From Bacillus sp. SD088 (GTDB taxonomy: Bacteria > Bacillota > Bacilli > Bacillales > Bacillaceae_C): a stretch of DNA of 64,000 bases. The translations under genes and the position numbers were made by a program. The stretch lies in the NCBI RefSeq assembly GCF_017355205.1, contig NZ_JADIJK010000021.1, forward strand, positions 1 to 64,000. The letters are read 5' to 3'. The notes under the pieces were generated by a model that saw nothing but the letters and a program-made list of their open reading frames with translations, was not told where the DNA came from and did not search any database. How positions within the stretch are numbered: the first letter of the stretch is position 1; the number at the start of each line of letters is the position of its first letter. Of this stretch, positions 28,247 to 38,001 are shown piece by piece.

Positions 28247-28759
28247 ATGAGCAAGAATCCTGTAACAAGACGTCAATTTTTAAGCTATACTCTTACCGGA
28301 GTTGGTGGTTTCATGGCAGCTGGAATGCTGATGCCGATGCTTCGTTTCGCTATTGATCCAGTTTTACAAGTAGAAGCATCTGGTGACTTCAAAATGACAG
28401 ACAAGAAAATAGCCGATATAACGGCAGATCCAGTTCGTGTCGATTTTGAATATGATCAAGTTGATGCATGGTATGAATCAAAAGTTACGAACTCAGCATG
28501 GGTTTACAAAGATGATGCTGGCGAGATTGTTGCGCTGTCACCAATTTGTAAACATTTAGGCTGTACGGTTAACTGGGAAGGAAGCGATAAACATCCTGAC
28601 ATGTTCTATTGCCCTTGCCATGGTGGCCTCTATGAAAAAAATGGGAAAAACGTTCCAGGAACTCCGCCAAGAGGACCTTTGGATGCTTATCCAACACAAG
28701 AAAAAGATGGCTTTTTGATGCTAGGAACACCTGTTGAAAATCCATTCGTCAAAAAATAG
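28247..28759 (+). CDS. qcrA: Menaquinol:cytochrome c reductase Rieske subunit
   Basis: 170 residues. Rieske [2Fe-2S] protein of the b6c-type complex in the cytoplasmic membrane. One N-terminal membrane anchor follows RRQFLSYTLTG, which looks like a twin-arginine export signal. The cluster ligands are in CKHLGC and CPCHGG, and a disulfide can form between the inner cysteines. ATG 28247 follows GAGGGGGGG; an in-frame start at 28187 has no comparable site. Confidence 0.96.
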   Translation: MSKNPVTRRQFLSYTLTGVGGFMAAGMLMPMLRFAIDPVLQVEASGDFKMTDKKIADITADPVRVDFEYDQVDAWYESKVTNSAWVYKDDAGEIVALSPICKHLGCTVNWEGSDKHPDMFYCPCHGGLYEKNGKNVPGTPPRGPLDAYPTQEKDGFLMLGTPVENPFVKK

Positions 28760-28776
28760 TAAAGGAGGCTAATATC

Positions 28777-29451
28777 TTGCTAAATAAGATGTACGACTGG
28801 ATTGACGAGCGTATGGATATTACGCCGATATGGAGAGACATTGCGGATCATGAAGTGCCTGAGCATGTAAACCCTGCTCATCATTTTTCTGCTTTTGTTT
28901 ACTGTTTTGGCGGATTGACATTTTTCATAACCGTTATACAAATCCTTTCAGGTATGTTTTTAACGATGTATTATGTACCTGATATTAAAAACGCTTGGGA
29001 ATCCGTATTTTATTTGCAAAATCAAGTTGCTTTCGGACAAATTGTTCGTGGTATGCACCATTGGGGTGCGAGTCTGGTTATTGTCATGATGTTCTTACAT
29101 ACATTGCGCGTATTTTTCCAAGGAGCTTACAAAAAACCGCGTGAGCTAAACTGGGTAGTTGGTGTACTTATCTTTTTCGTTATGCTTGCACTTGGCTTGA
29201 CCGGTTACTTGCTTCCTTGGGATATGAAAGCTTTGTTTGCTACAAAAGTAACACTTGATATTGTTGAATCTGTTCCACTTGTTGGAATGCATTTGAAAAC
29301 GTTAATTGCTGGAGATCCTACAATTGTTGGTGCTCAGACATTAACACGTTTCTTCGCAATCCATGTATTTTTCCTGCCAGCTGCACTTATCGCCTTAATG
29401 GCAGCTCACTTTATTATGATTCGGAGACAAGGTATTTCTGGACCATTGTAA
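28777..29451 (+). CDS. qcrB: Menaquinol:cytochrome c reductase cytochrome b subunit
   Basis: 224 residues, the short b6-type form with four membrane helices. Heme-binding histidines are in MHHWGASLVIV and the FLHTLRVFFQGAYKKPRE region, with the second pair in the last helices (FAIHVFFLP). The start is TTG 28777, 8 bases after AAAGGAGG. It sits between qcrA and qcrC in the operon. Confidence 0.96.
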   Translation: MLNKMYDWIDERMDITPIWRDIADHEVPEHVNPAHHFSAFVYCFGGLTFFITVIQILSGMFLTMYYVPDIKNAWESVFYLQNQVAFGQIVRGMHHWGASLVIVMMFLHTLRVFFQGAYKKPRELNWVVGVLIFFVMLALGLTGYLLPWDMKALFATKVTLDIVESVPLVGMHLKTLIAGDPTIVGAQTLTRFFAIHVFFLPAALIALMAAHFIMIRRQGISGPL

Positions 29452-29487
29452 AAAAATTAACAAAATGCACATAAAGGAGGGGACAGA

Positions 29488-30267
29488 ATGCATCGTGGAA
29501 AAGGAATGAAATTTGTTGGTGATTCCCGTATTTCGGCAACACGGAAGTCGAATTTACCAAAAGACTATTCCGAATATCCGGGAAAAACGGAAGCTTTCTG
29601 GCCGGACTTTCTTTTGAAAGAGTGGCTAGTAGGGGCTGTTTTCTTAATTGGATTTTTATGTCTAACTGTAGCTCATCCAAGTCCGTTGGAAAGAATTGCA
29701 GATCCTACTGATACAGGATACATACCGGTTCCTGACTGGTATTTTATGTTTTTGTATCAGCTGATTAAATATACTTATGCTTCAGGCCCTTATAACGTAA
29801 TAGGTACTTTAGTTATTCCTGGTCTTGCATTTGGTGCTCTTACTCTTGCTCCATTTCTTGATCGCGGCCCAGAACGTCGTGCGTCTAAAAGACCTTTTGC
29901 AACAGGTTTTATGCTACTAGCTTTTGCGGGTGTTTTCTATCTTACTTGGGAAGCAGCAGCGAACCATGACTGGGCAGCAGCAAAGGCTCAAGGAGCAATC
30001 GAAGAAAAAGTAGATGTTGAAATTGACAAAGAATCTGAAGGTTACCAAGTTTATTCAGCACAAAGCTGTATAAATTGCCACGGGGAAAATCTAGAGGGTG
30101 GTCCTGCAGCTCCATCGCTTGTTGACACTGGTCATTCAGTTGATGAAGTGAAAGACATTGCCCATAATGGAATTGGGACGATGCCCGCTGATCAATATGA
30201 CGGTTCAGAGGAAGATCTTGACAAGCTTGCTGACTTTATTGCAAACTTGAAAAGTGAAGAAGAATAA
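29488..30267 (+). CDS. qcrC: Menaquinol:cytochrome c reductase cytochrome b/c subunit
   Basis: 259 residues. A fusion typical of Bacillus: an N-terminal subunit IV-like part with three membrane helices and the quinol-site motif PDWYFMFLYQL, then a C-terminal cytochrome c domain with one CINCHG heme site and axial Met near GTMPADQYDG. AAAGGAGGGG precedes the ATG. It completes the qcrABC complex; a strong terminator follows. Confidence 0.96.
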   Translation: MHRGKGMKFVGDSRISATRKSNLPKDYSEYPGKTEAFWPDFLLKEWLVGAVFLIGFLCLTVAHPSPLERIADPTDTGYIPVPDWYFMFLYQLIKYTYASGPYNVIGTLVIPGLAFGALTLAPFLDRGPERRASKRPFATGFMLLAFAGVFYLTWEAAANHDWAAAKAQGAIEEKVDVEIDKESEGYQVYSAQSCINCHGENLEGGPAAPSLVDTGHSVDEVKDIAHNGIGTMPADQYDGSEEDLDKLADFIANLKSEEE

Positions 30268-30282
30268 TAAGTAATTCATAAG

Positions 30283-30308
30283 AGCCGGCGAATAGCCGGC
30301 TTTCTTTC
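30283..30308 (+). terminator. Terminator of qcrABC
   Basis: AGCCGGC and GCCGGCT arms followed by TTCTTTCT. Confidence 0.85.
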
Positions 30309-30339
30309 TGTACATTAAACATTCGGAGGAATATTGCTA

Positions 30340-30936
30340 GTGAGCTTTGTATATCTTATTTTAAGAAACCGCTTATTTTTATGGATGTTATTGATTATTA
30401 ATATTTTGGGAACAATTTATGGCTATATTTGGTATGGATATCAATTGTCTGAAACGCCTACTATTTTCATTCCATTTGTTCCAGATAGTCCAACCGCAAG
30501 TCTATTCTTTGTTTTTGTTTTAATAGCTTTTCTTTTAAAAAGAAATTGGCCATTATTTGAAGCTTTGGCCTTAATCACGCTCGTTAAATATGGAGTTTGG
30601 GCTGTCGTGATGAATATCCTGACTTTAAAGGTGACAGGCGATCTGCCTTGGGAAGGGTATATGTTAATGGTTTCCCATGGAGCAATGGCACTCCAAGGAC
30701 TGCTATATGCAATGTTTTATAAAATGAAATGGTGGCATGTGACGGTTGCGGCTATTTGGACCTTGCATAATGATGTCATTGATTATGTGTACATGCAGTA
30801 TCCCGTCTACCCTGGATTAGAGGGGTATATTAGCCATATTGGCTATTTTACTTTCTGGTTAAGTATCCTCACTATTGCGATCGCGTATTATTTCGCCCGC
30901 CAATATCAGCAAAATCGAACGCTCACGATTTACTAA
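30340..30936 (+). CDS. ypjA: Membrane protein YpjA (DUF1405)
   Basis: 198 residues with about six membrane helices and the conserved PFVPDSPTASLFF and LHNDVIDYVYMQYPVYPGLE segments of the DUF1405 family. Function unknown. GTG 30340 is preferred: CGGAGGA ends 9 bases upstream, whereas the TTG at 30334 is only 3 bases from it. It lies between qcrC and ypjB, as in B. subtilis. Confidence 0.87.
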   Translation: MSFVYLILRNRLFLWMLLIINILGTIYGYIWYGYQLSETPTIFIPFVPDSPTASLFFVFVLIAFLLKRNWPLFEALALITLVKYGVWAVVMNILTLKVTGDLPWEGYMLMVSHGAMALQGLLYAMFYKMKWWHVTVAAIWTLHNDVIDYVYMQYPVYPGLEGYISHIGYFTFWLSILTIAIAYYFARQYQQNRTLTIY

Positions 30937-31008
30937 ATTTCAATCCTATATGGTCTAATCTTGTCCTTTTCATCATACAGATAACAGTAGTATGAGGAGG
31001 GACAAGGT

Positions 31009-31797
31009 ATGAAATTTAAAGTTGTTATCCTTCTGTTCGCTTGCACAATCCTTTTTGGCCATTCCGTATTGGCAAAATCGCAAACGACAATGCAAGAACT
31101 CAATCACATAGCCGATGAGGCATTACAGCTGACAAAATTTGGCCGATTTGAAGAAGCAAAGAATCTACTAGAACAATTTGGAGATACTTTTGCGAAGCAA
31201 GGAACTAAATTGGAATCTTTAACAATGGATGAATTACGCGTAGTCACTGCTGTTCACTATGAGGCATTAAATGCATTAACAAGTGTTACATTAAGCCATG
31301 AAGATAGAGTCAAGCGAGTAACGTCATTTCGCTTGGCGACAGATGCTGTGACCTCTCAATATCAACCGTTATGGTTTGGTATGAAAGATAACATTCTGGG
31401 ATCTTTTCAAAATGTGAAAAATGCCGCTTTGGAAGGGGATAAAGTTTTATATAACGAAGAATTAAATGATTTTCTCACGAAATACGCAGTGATCCTACCG
31501 AGTTTGAAAATTGATTTATCTGTCGAGAAAGTTCAAAAATTAGATTCGAGAATTACTTATTTGGATCGGTATCGTTCTTCTTTTTCCGAACAAAGCTGGT
31601 TACAAGAACTAGATCAAATTGAAGCAGATCTTAAAAGTCTCTTTTCTGGAGCAGAAAAAGATGATACAGATCCTTCCATTTGGTGGGTTATCATGATGAC
31701 GGGTGGAATTATTATCACGACTTTATCTTATGTAAGTTGGAAACAATATAGAGGAGAAAAGAAGTTCAAGAAAAGTTCAAAAAAACGAAGGGTATAA
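31009..31797 (+). CDS. ypjB: Sporulation protein YpjB
   Basis: 262 residues. N-terminal signal peptide (about 1-22, ending SVLA), a helical extracytoplasmic domain, a C-terminal membrane helix (WWVIMMTGGIIITTLSYV) and a basic tail (KKFKKSSKKRR). The B. subtilis homologue is annotated as sporulation-related; mechanism unknown. AGGAGGG site before the ATG. Confidence 0.87.
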   Translation: MKFKVVILLFACTILFGHSVLAKSQTTMQELNHIADEALQLTKFGRFEEAKNLLEQFGDTFAKQGTKLESLTMDELRVVTAVHYEALNALTSVTLSHEDRVKRVTSFRLATDAVTSQYQPLWFGMKDNILGSFQNVKNAALEGDKVLYNEELNDFLTKYAVILPSLKIDLSVEKVQKLDSRITYLDRYRSSFSEQSWLQELDQIEADLKSLFSGAEKDDTDPSIWWVIMMTGGIIITTLSYVSWKQYRGEKKFKKSSKKRRV

Positions 31798-31862
31798 ATA
31801 ATTGACCATTCTTGTCCTTTAGAATAAAATAGAAGTATCTCAATATGATATGGAGGATATAA

Positions 31863-32540
31863 ATGGTACAGTATCTGATTTATTTGGCCATTATTATTTT
31901 AATACCGATTTGGGCGCAAATGAAAGTGAAGAGCACCTATACTCGATTTTCCAAAGTTCCAACTTCAGCGGGGATGAGTGGAGCAGAGGTAGCTAGAAGG
32001 ATACTGGATGCGAATGGACTTTCAAATGTAGCTGTTGTAGAAACAAAAGGGGTTTTAAGTGATCATTATAATCCTATGAAAAAAACGGTTCATTTGTCTT
32101 CGGAAAACTACCGTAAGCATTCTGTTGCTGGCGCTGCAATAGCCGCTCATGAGGTTGGACATGCTATCCAAGATAAAGAGGGATATGCAGCATTACGCTT
32201 CAGACATGCTTTAGTACCAGTAGCAAACATAAGCTCAAATATGGCATGGTTCTTTATTTTAGCCGGTATCTTCTTTAGCGCTCTTTCTCAGTTAATGCTT
32301 GTCGGAATTATTCTGATGGCTGTTGGTGTTCTATTCCAAATCGTCACTTTACCCGTCGAATTTAACGCTTCATCAAGGGCGATGAATCAAATTGTGACAT
32401 TAGGGATTATTAATAACGAAGAAGAGCGCGATGCAAAGAAGGTTCTAAATGCTGCTGCTATGACTTATGTAGCTGCTGCTGCAGTTGCAGTCCTTGAACT
32501 ATTAAGATTGATCTTAATCTACACAAGTTCTAGAGATTAG
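31863..32540 (+). CDS. YugP-type membrane zinc metalloprotease
   Basis: 225 residues with an N-terminal helix, a soluble stretch and two or three C-terminal helices. The HExxH zinc motif is HEVGH (within AIAAHEVGHAIQDKEGYAAL), typical of the neutral zinc metallopeptidase_2 (YugP) family. Substrate unknown. In B. subtilis this gene is elsewhere. GGAGG site ahead of ATG; strong terminator after the stop. Confidence 0.9.
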   Translation: MVQYLIYLAIIILIPIWAQMKVKSTYTRFSKVPTSAGMSGAEVARRILDANGLSNVAVVETKGVLSDHYNPMKKTVHLSSENYRKHSVAGAAIAAHEVGHAIQDKEGYAALRFRHALVPVANISSNMAWFFILAGIFFSALSQLMLVGIILMAVGVLFQIVTLPVEFNASSRAMNQIVTLGIINNEEERDAKKVLNAAAMTYVAAAAVAVLELLRLILIYTSSRD

Positions 32541-32547
32541 TGATTTA

Positions 32548-32569
32548 AACCCGGAGATTCCGGGTTTTT
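32548..32569 (+). terminator. Terminator of the YugP-type gene
   Basis: AACCCGG and CCGGGTT arms with a 5-base loop, then TTTC. Confidence 0.85.
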
Positions 32570-32582
32570 CCTTTGGGCTGGA

Positions 32583-32623
32583 ATAGATGTTTTTTTTGGA
32601 TAGGGGCGCCTTGCGCTTTTCTT
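32583..32623 (+). repeat. Family A remnant (3' end only)
   Basis: Ends with GGGGCGCCTTGCGCTTTTCT, the family A 3' block; the rest of the element is absent. Confidence 0.55.
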
Positions 32624-32675
32624 GTTATTTGTTAAACTATTTTAAATAAGAATTATACAGTTAGAGGGGTATGAA

Positions 32676-33578
32676 ATGCTGAAAGATTATCGAAAGACAT
32701 TGGAAGAATATCGTCAAAATAATTTAGATCGCGCAAGATTACTTATTAAATGTCCAGACCAGCCAGGAATTGTTGCTACAGTTTCAACATTCTTACAAAC
32801 ACATGATGCAAACATTCTTGAATCAAGTCAATATTCTGAGGATCCTGTAGGAGGAAACTTTTTTATCCGGATGGAATTTGCTTGTCCAAAATTAACAGAA
32901 AAGAAAGCGAAAATAGAAGCAGAGTTCGCTGAGATTGGTTCTCGTTTCAATATGAAATATGAGTTTCGTTATGTAAGTTCCCTTAAAAAAACCGCCATTT
33001 TTGTATCGAAAGAACCACATTGCTTAAGAGAGTTATTGTGGGAATGGCAAAATGGAGATGTAATGATGGATATCTCTTGCATCATTAGTAATTATGAGGA
33101 TTCACGAGAATTAGCGGCATCACTAGGAATTCCCTTTTACTATATCCCGGCAAATAAAGAAATCCGTAATGAAGTGGAAGAGAAACAACTGAAGATTTTA
33201 AAGGATCATGGTATAGAGTTAATTATCTTAGCAAGATATATGCAAATCTTAACACCAAATTTTGTTTCCCACTATCCAAAACAAATCATCAATATCCACC
33301 ATTCGTTTTTACCTGCATTTATTGGAGCAAGACCGTACGAAAAAGCGTTTGCCCGTGGAGTTAAATTGATTGGCGCAACTTCGCATTACGTGACAAACGA
33401 TCTAGATGAGGGCCCGATTATTGAGCAAGGGGTAGAACGAGTGAATCACCGAGACCAAGTACAAGATTTAAAGAAAATTGGTAAAAACATTGAACGAAGT
33501 GTATTAGCACGTGCTGTTAAATGGCACTTGCAAGATCGAGTCATTGTAACAGGTAATAAGACGATTGTTTTTGATTAA
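32676..33578 (+). CDS. purU: Formyltetrahydrofolate deformylase
   Basis: 300 residues. Hydrolyses 10-formyl-THF to formate and THF, balancing the one-carbon pool. The N-terminal ACT domain (about 18-95; LLIKCPDQPGIVATVSTF) is followed by a formyltransferase-like domain with the catalytic region NIHHSFLPAFIGARPY and SHYVTNDLDEGPIIEQ. Alternative ATGs just upstream are out of frame. Its place here is not that of the B. subtilis gene (ykkE). Confidence 0.95.
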   Translation: MLKDYRKTLEEYRQNNLDRARLLIKCPDQPGIVATVSTFLQTHDANILESSQYSEDPVGGNFFIRMEFACPKLTEKKAKIEAEFAEIGSRFNMKYEFRYVSSLKKTAIFVSKEPHCLRELLWEWQNGDVMMDISCIISNYEDSRELAASLGIPFYYIPANKEIRNEVEEKQLKILKDHGIELIILARYMQILTPNFVSHYPKQIINIHHSFLPAFIGARPYEKAFARGVKLIGATSHYVTNDLDEGPIIEQGVERVNHRDQVQDLKKIGKNIERSVLARAVKWHLQDRVIVTGNKTIVFD

Positions 33579-33588
33579 TACATTTGAA

Positions 33589-33620
33589 AAAAACCTTACC
33601 CATGCGTGGGAAGGTTTTTT
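33589..33620. terminator. Terminator between purU and the convergent YitT gene
   Basis: AAAACCTTACCCA and TGGGAAGGTTTT arms (one bulged A) with A and T runs on opposite sides, so it may serve both genes. Confidence 0.8.
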
Positions 33621-33662
33621 ATAGTATGAAGTGGTTTGAAGGGATGTTATGCAATCTTAAGG

Positions 33663-34535
33663 CTACACATCGAGTGGTCTTTTATTCTCATCCAAAGTAA
33701 ATCCTTCTCCCATTACATCATGGACAGTCGTTACGGAAACAAAAGCGGCAGGGTCAACAGCATTAACGAGCTTTTTTAAATGGACGATTTCATTTCGGGC
33801 AACAACACAATAGAGAATTTCTTTCTCATGCTTTGTGAATGAGCCATAACCTCTTAGTACGGTTACTCCGCGCCCCATGCGCATCAAAATTTCACTCGCA
33901 ATATCGTCATGCTTGTTTTCCGATATAATGAATACGCCTTTTGCTGCATAGGATCCTTCTTGAATAAAATCAATCACTTTGGCTGCTACAAAAACGGCTA
34001 CCAAGGTGTACATTGCTTCAATATGATCTAAATAAGTTAATAATGAGACGGTAATCACGATAGCATCAAACATGAACATTGTTTTTCCCATACTATAACC
34101 TTTATATTTCAAAAATAGTCGAGCAATAATGTCGACACCGCCGGTTGTTCCCCCATATCGAAAGATGATTCCTAAACCAATTCCAATAAAAACACCGGCA
34201 AATAAAGCAGCCAAAAACATATCATTATTTAAAGGAATCGTAAAATGGAATCTTTGAAAAATGAATAAAAAGACGGAAACAGCGACCGTACCAATTAGAG
34301 TATAAGTAAATGGTTTTGGTCCAAGGAGCTTCCAACCAATAAAAAATATTGGAATATTCAAGACCAAGTTGGAAATAGATGGATCGATTTCAAAAACAAA
34401 ATACAGTAAAAGTGTGATTCCTGTAAAACCACCTTCCGCTAAATTGTTCTGCATATTGAAATGAACGAGTCCAAACGAGAAAATTGCTGCGCCAAATAAG
34501 ATAAGCACCACATTTTTAGTTTTTATACCAAACAT
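33663..34535 (-). CDS. ypjC: YitT family membrane protein (YpjC-like)
   Basis: 290 residues: an N-terminal part with five or six membrane helices (YitT_membrane) and a C-terminal cytoplasmic DUF2179 domain (about 205-285; RGVTVLRGYGSFTKHEKEILYC). Function not established. ATG 34535 (MFGIKTKN) is preferred: GGGGG lies 7 bases before it, while the ATG at 34553 lacks a site. The gene is opposite in direction to its neighbours. The divergent gap to the MazG gene (34536-34874) holds no gene and no promoter I can call with confidence. Confidence 0.85.
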   Translation of the reverse strand: MFGIKTKNVVLILFGAAIFSFGLVHFNMQNNLAEGGFTGITLLLYFVFEIDPSISNLVLNIPIFFIGWKLLGPKPFTYTLIGTVAVSVFLFIFQRFHFTIPLNNDMFLAALFAGVFIGIGLGIIFRYGGTTGGVDIIARLFLKYKGYSMGKTMFMFDAIVITVSLLTYLDHIEAMYTLVAVFVAAKVIDFIQEGSYAAKGVFIISENKHDDIASEILMRMGRGVTVLRGYGSFTKHEKEILYCVVARNEIVHLKKLVNAVDPAAFVSVTTVHDVMGEGFTLDENKRPLDV

Positions 34536-34874
34536 GATTTTGCCCCCAAGCATATACTGAAGTCTATAAATTTATCGCGAATGAACTGGCAACAATCAGG
34601 GTGAGAAAAAATCCCGCTGAATGAAGTTTCATATTATATTATGTAAGCTCATCTATTATAATCATTGTGTTCTTAGTATGCAAAAATAAAGGGAAGTACG
34701 GATAGCAAATAGCTCAGGGTCCAAGCGGTAATATTTGTATAAAAAAAAAGAATTCGATAATATAAAGTGAAGCATCTTAAGATGTATTAGTTAATCATTC
34801 CCCTTTGTCTGTCATTATAAGCGTAAATGAAATGGCAGAATTCAATTGTGATCATATTGGAAAGGTTGATTTAT

Positions 34875-35219
34875 ATGAGTAATCAAAAAACAATACAAGC
34901 ATTGCAAAAAGAAGTTGATGATTATATCAGCCAATTTAAAGAAGGATATTTTAGTCCACTGGCTTTAACGGCACGATTAACAGAAGAGTTAGGCGAATTA
35001 GCTCGTGAGATTAATCATTATTATGGTGAGAAGCCAAAGAAATCTTCGGAAGAAGAAAAAACAATAGAGGAAGAATTAGGTGATGTATTATTTGTGATGA
35101 TATGCATGGCTAATTCGTTAGAGATTGATTTACAAAGTGCTCATGATCGAGTGATGAAAAAATTTAATACGCGAGACAAAGATAGATGGACAAAAAAGAG
35201 GGGGAAATCCAATGAGTGA
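34875..35219 (+). CDS. ypjD: MazG-type nucleotide pyrophosphohydrolase YpjD
   Basis: 114 residues from ATG 34875. All-alpha NTP pyrophosphatase fold of the MazG/RS21-C6 kind with the metal-binding ExxE and EExxD patterns ([14 protein letters not shown], then [17 protein letters not shown]). Likely removes non-canonical or excess NTPs. The upstream in-frame ATG at 34827 lacks a ribosome binding site. It overlaps dapB by 8 bases. Confidence 0.9.
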   Translation: MSNQKTIQALQKEVDDYISQFKEGYFSPLALTARLTEELGELAREINHYYGEKPKKSSEEEKTIEEELGDVLFVMICMANSLEIDLQSAHDRVMKKFNTRDKDRWTKKRGKSNE

Positions 35220-36015
35220 TTTTATTAAGATTGTAGTTGCAGGACCACGGGGAAGGATGGGACGAGAAGCAGTCAAGCTTGTAGAAGAAACAGAAAACTT
35301 CCAACTAGTGGCCGTGATTGATCATCGACATAATGGAATGAAGTTAGCAGATATTTTGGAAACATCGCAATCACAGGTAAAAGTTTACACAGACATAGAG
35401 GAATGTTTTCAAAATGAGCAAGCCGATGTTCTTATTGATTTAACGACACCTGAAACCGGCTATTTACATACGAAAACAGCTTTAACTTATGGCGTTAGAC
35501 CTGTAGTCGGCACAACTGGATTTTCTCAAGAGGAATTATCAGAGCTCAAAAGCTTAGCGGAAGTAAAAGGACTAGGGTGTATTATTGCTCCAAATTTTGC
35601 AATTGGAGCTATCTTAATGATGAAATTTTCACAAATGGCAAGTAAATACTTTCCGGATGTTGAAATTATGGAAATGCATCATGATCAGAAATTAGATGCA
35701 CCATCGGGGACTGCAGTGAAAACAGCAGAAATGATCAAAGAAAATCGCCCATCTCATCGCCAAGGACATGAAGATGAAAAAGAAACAATCGAAGGTGCAA
35801 GAGGTGCGAACTATGATGGAATGCGAATTCATAGTGTTCGTCTTCCAGGCTTGGTTGCTCATCAACAAGTATTATTTGGTGCGGAAGGACAAACTCTTAC
35901 TTTGCGCCACGATTCTTATAATCGCGCATCGTTTATGTCAGGTGTAAAAGTTTCCATAGAAACAATTATGTCTTTAGATACGTTAGTATATGGTTTAGAG
36001 CATATTCTTGTATAA
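35212..36015 (+). CDS. dapB: 4-hydroxy-tetrahydrodipicolinate reductase
   Basis: 267 residues. NAD(P)H-dependent step of lysine and dipicolinate synthesis. The N-terminal dinucleotide motif [12 protein letters not shown] and the active-site signature [15 protein letters not shown] are intact. Start ATG inside the end of ypjD gives coupled translation. In B. subtilis dapB is followed by mgsA; here bshB1 comes next and mgsA is missing. Confidence 0.96.
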   Translation: MSDFIKIVVAGPRGRMGREAVKLVEETENFQLVAVIDHRHNGMKLADILETSQSQVKVYTDIEECFQNEQADVLIDLTTPETGYLHTKTALTYGVRPVVGTTGFSQEELSELKSLAEVKGLGCIIAPNFAIGAILMMKFSQMASKYFPDVEIMEMHHDQKLDAPSGTAVKTAEMIKENRPSHRQGHEDEKETIEGARGANYDGMRIHSVRLPGLVAHQQVLFGAEGQTLTLRHDSYNRASFMSGVKVSIETIMSLDTLVYGLEHILV

Positions 36016-36150
36016 AGCGAGACTGTTGAAGTGAGGACACCCTCACTTACCATTCTTATTTCTACTCGAATTCTTGCAATGGAAATATTACTACCAGTTG
36101 ATTCGAGGAAAAGAAATTTGGAATAAGTTACAGAAGGGGGAATAGAAGAT

Positions 36151-36867
36151 ATGAATGAACAAGGGATAGATGTCCTTGCTTTCGGTGCCCATGCTGACGA
36201 TGTTGAGATCGGGATGGGTGGATCATTAGCGAAATGGGCAAAGGAGAAGAAGGAAATCGTCATATGTGACTTGACAGAAGCTGAGCTATCATCAAATGGA
36301 GATGTCATTACTAGACGAGATGAAGCTGAGAAAGCGGCTACTTTGCTTGGTGTGCGGGAAAGATTAAATCTTAAATTTCCTGATCGTGGGTTGAGTATAG
36401 CAGATAAGCATATACGAGAAATGGTACAAGTGATACGTAAATATAAGCCTAAGGTCATTTTTGCGCCATATTATAAAGATCGGCATCCTGATCATGAACA
36501 TTGTGCACAACTGGTGACGGAGGCTTTTTTTTCAGCGGGCATTAGAAAATATCTAGTTGCAGGTGATGCAAAGGCTCATAAACCTACTTTTTTATATCAC
36601 TATATGATTAACGGTTTTGCAACACCTACTTTCATGGTGGATATTACCAATCACATAGAACATAAGATTCAAGCTCTTCAAATGTATCAGTCACAGTTTT
36701 TTCAGGCGGAGAAAGGGGTCCAAACACCCTTAACAGAAGGATATATTGAAACAGTAACAGCAAGAGAAAAATTATTTGGAAAAGAAGTGGGCGTTTCTTT
36801 TGCAGAGGGGTTTGTGGCCAATAAACCACTATTATTACATGAGGATTTATTTGGTGAGAAATTATGA
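36151..36867 (+). CDS. bshB1: Bacillithiol biosynthesis deacetylase BshB1
   Basis: 238 residues. LmbE/PIG-L zinc deacetylase that converts GlcNAc-malate to GlcN-malate, step 2 of bacillithiol synthesis. The zinc-binding motif [15 protein letters not shown] is near residues 10-24 and the second His region is [21 protein letters not shown] site before ATG. Its stop overlaps the bshA start by 4 bases (ATGA). Confidence 0.96.
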   Translation: MNEQGIDVLAFGAHADDVEIGMGGSLAKWAKEKKEIVICDLTEAELSSNGDVITRRDEAEKAATLLGVRERLNLKFPDRGLSIADKHIREMVQVIRKYKPKVIFAPYYKDRHPDHEHCAQLVTEAFFSAGIRKYLVAGDAKAHKPTFLYHYMINGFATPTFMVDITNHIEHKIQALQMYQSQFFQAEKGVQTPLTEGYIETVTAREKLFGKEVGVSFAEGFVANKPLLLHEDLFGEKL

Positions 36868-37991
36868 AAATTGGTATAACGTGTTATCCAACTGTTGGTG
36901 GTTCTGGTGTAATAGCGACGGAACTAGGTCAATTATTGGCTGAAAGAGGACATGAGATTCATTTTATCACTTCTAATGTACCGTTCCGTTTAAATGTTTT
37001 ACATCCCAATATATTTTTTCATCAAGTATCAGTTAATCAATATTCTGTTTTTCAATACGCTCCTTATGATATTGCTTTGGCAAGTAAAATGGCTGAAGTG
37101 ATAAGAAGAGAAGAGCTTGATCTTCTACATGTTCACTATGCAATTCCTCATGCGGTTTGTGCCATCTTAGCAAAACAAATGGTTGATCGCGATGTTAAAA
37201 TTGTCACGACTTTACATGGCACAGATATTTCTGTGCTTGGGTATGATCCTACTTTGGTTGAAGCGATTAAATTTGGAATAGAAAAATCGGATGCTGTAAC
37301 AGCTGTATCACAGGCTTTAAAAATGCAGACAAATGATTTGATCCATCCTGAGAAAGAAATACGTGTTATTCATAATTTTATTGATGAGCGAGTGTATCAT
37401 AAGGTGAATGCGGAGAAATTAAAAGAAGCTTACGGCATTCATCCACATGAGAAGGTATTGATTCATGTTTCTAATTTTCGCCCGGTTAAAAGAGTCGATG
37501 ATGTTATTTCAGCATTTGCGAGAATTGCTGAAGAAACACCTGCTAAACTTCTGCTAATCGGTGATGGACCGGAGAAGTCAAATTTATGCCATTTAACAAA
37601 AGAGTTGGACATTGAAGACAAAGTATTATTTTTAGGAAAACAAGATCATTTGGAAGAATTATACTCAATCAGCGATCTTATGCTGCTTCTTTCGGAAAAA
37701 GAAAGTTTTGGATTAGTAGCATTAGAAGCAATGGCCTGTGGTGTCCCCTGTATTGGAACGAATATCGGTGGGATCCCGGAAGTGATTATGGATAGTTTTA
37801 ATGGATTTCTTTGCAATATCGGAGACGTAGAATCGATCGCGGAAAAAGCGATTTTAATCTTAACGGATCCGACTCTGTATAATCAACTTTCGGAAAATGC
37901 GATCATTACCCCTGAAAAATATTTCCCTTCGCATATGATTGTGGAGCAATATGAGCAGTTGTATCAATCTTTTACCGAAAAGGTAAAATAA
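36864..37991 (+). CDS. bshA: N-acetyl-alpha-D-glucosaminyl L-malate synthase BshA
   Basis: 375 residues. GT4-family glycosyltransferase that joins UDP-GlcNAc to L-malate, the first step of bacillithiol synthesis. [19 protein letters not shown] at the N-terminus and the nucleotide-sugar motif [20 protein letters not shown] near residue 275 are typical. The operon bshB1-bshA-cca-birA matches B. subtilis ypjG-ypjH-papS-birA. Confidence 0.96.
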   Translation: MKIGITCYPTVGGSGVIATELGQLLAERGHEIHFITSNVPFRLNVLHPNIFFHQVSVNQYSVFQYAPYDIALASKMAEVIRREELDLLHVHYAIPHAVCAILAKQMVDRDVKIVTTLHGTDISVLGYDPTLVEAIKFGIEKSDAVTAVSQALKMQTNDLIHPEKEIRVIHNFIDERVYHKVNAEKLKEAYGIHPHEKVLIHVSNFRPVKRVDDVISAFARIAEETPAKLLLIGDGPEKSNLCHLTKELDIEDKVLFLGKQDHLEELYSISDLMLLLSEKESFGLVALEAMACGVPCIGTNIGGIPEVIMDSFNGFLCNIGDVESIAEKAILILTDPTLYNQLSENAIITPEKYFPSHMIVEQYEQLYQSFTEKVK

Positions 37992-38001
37992 GGAGTTTAT
38001 G

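Noticed and set aside
34554-34874. Divergent YitT-MazG gap examined for a riboswitch
   Set aside because: No conserved riboswitch core or terminator; only A/T-rich sequence.
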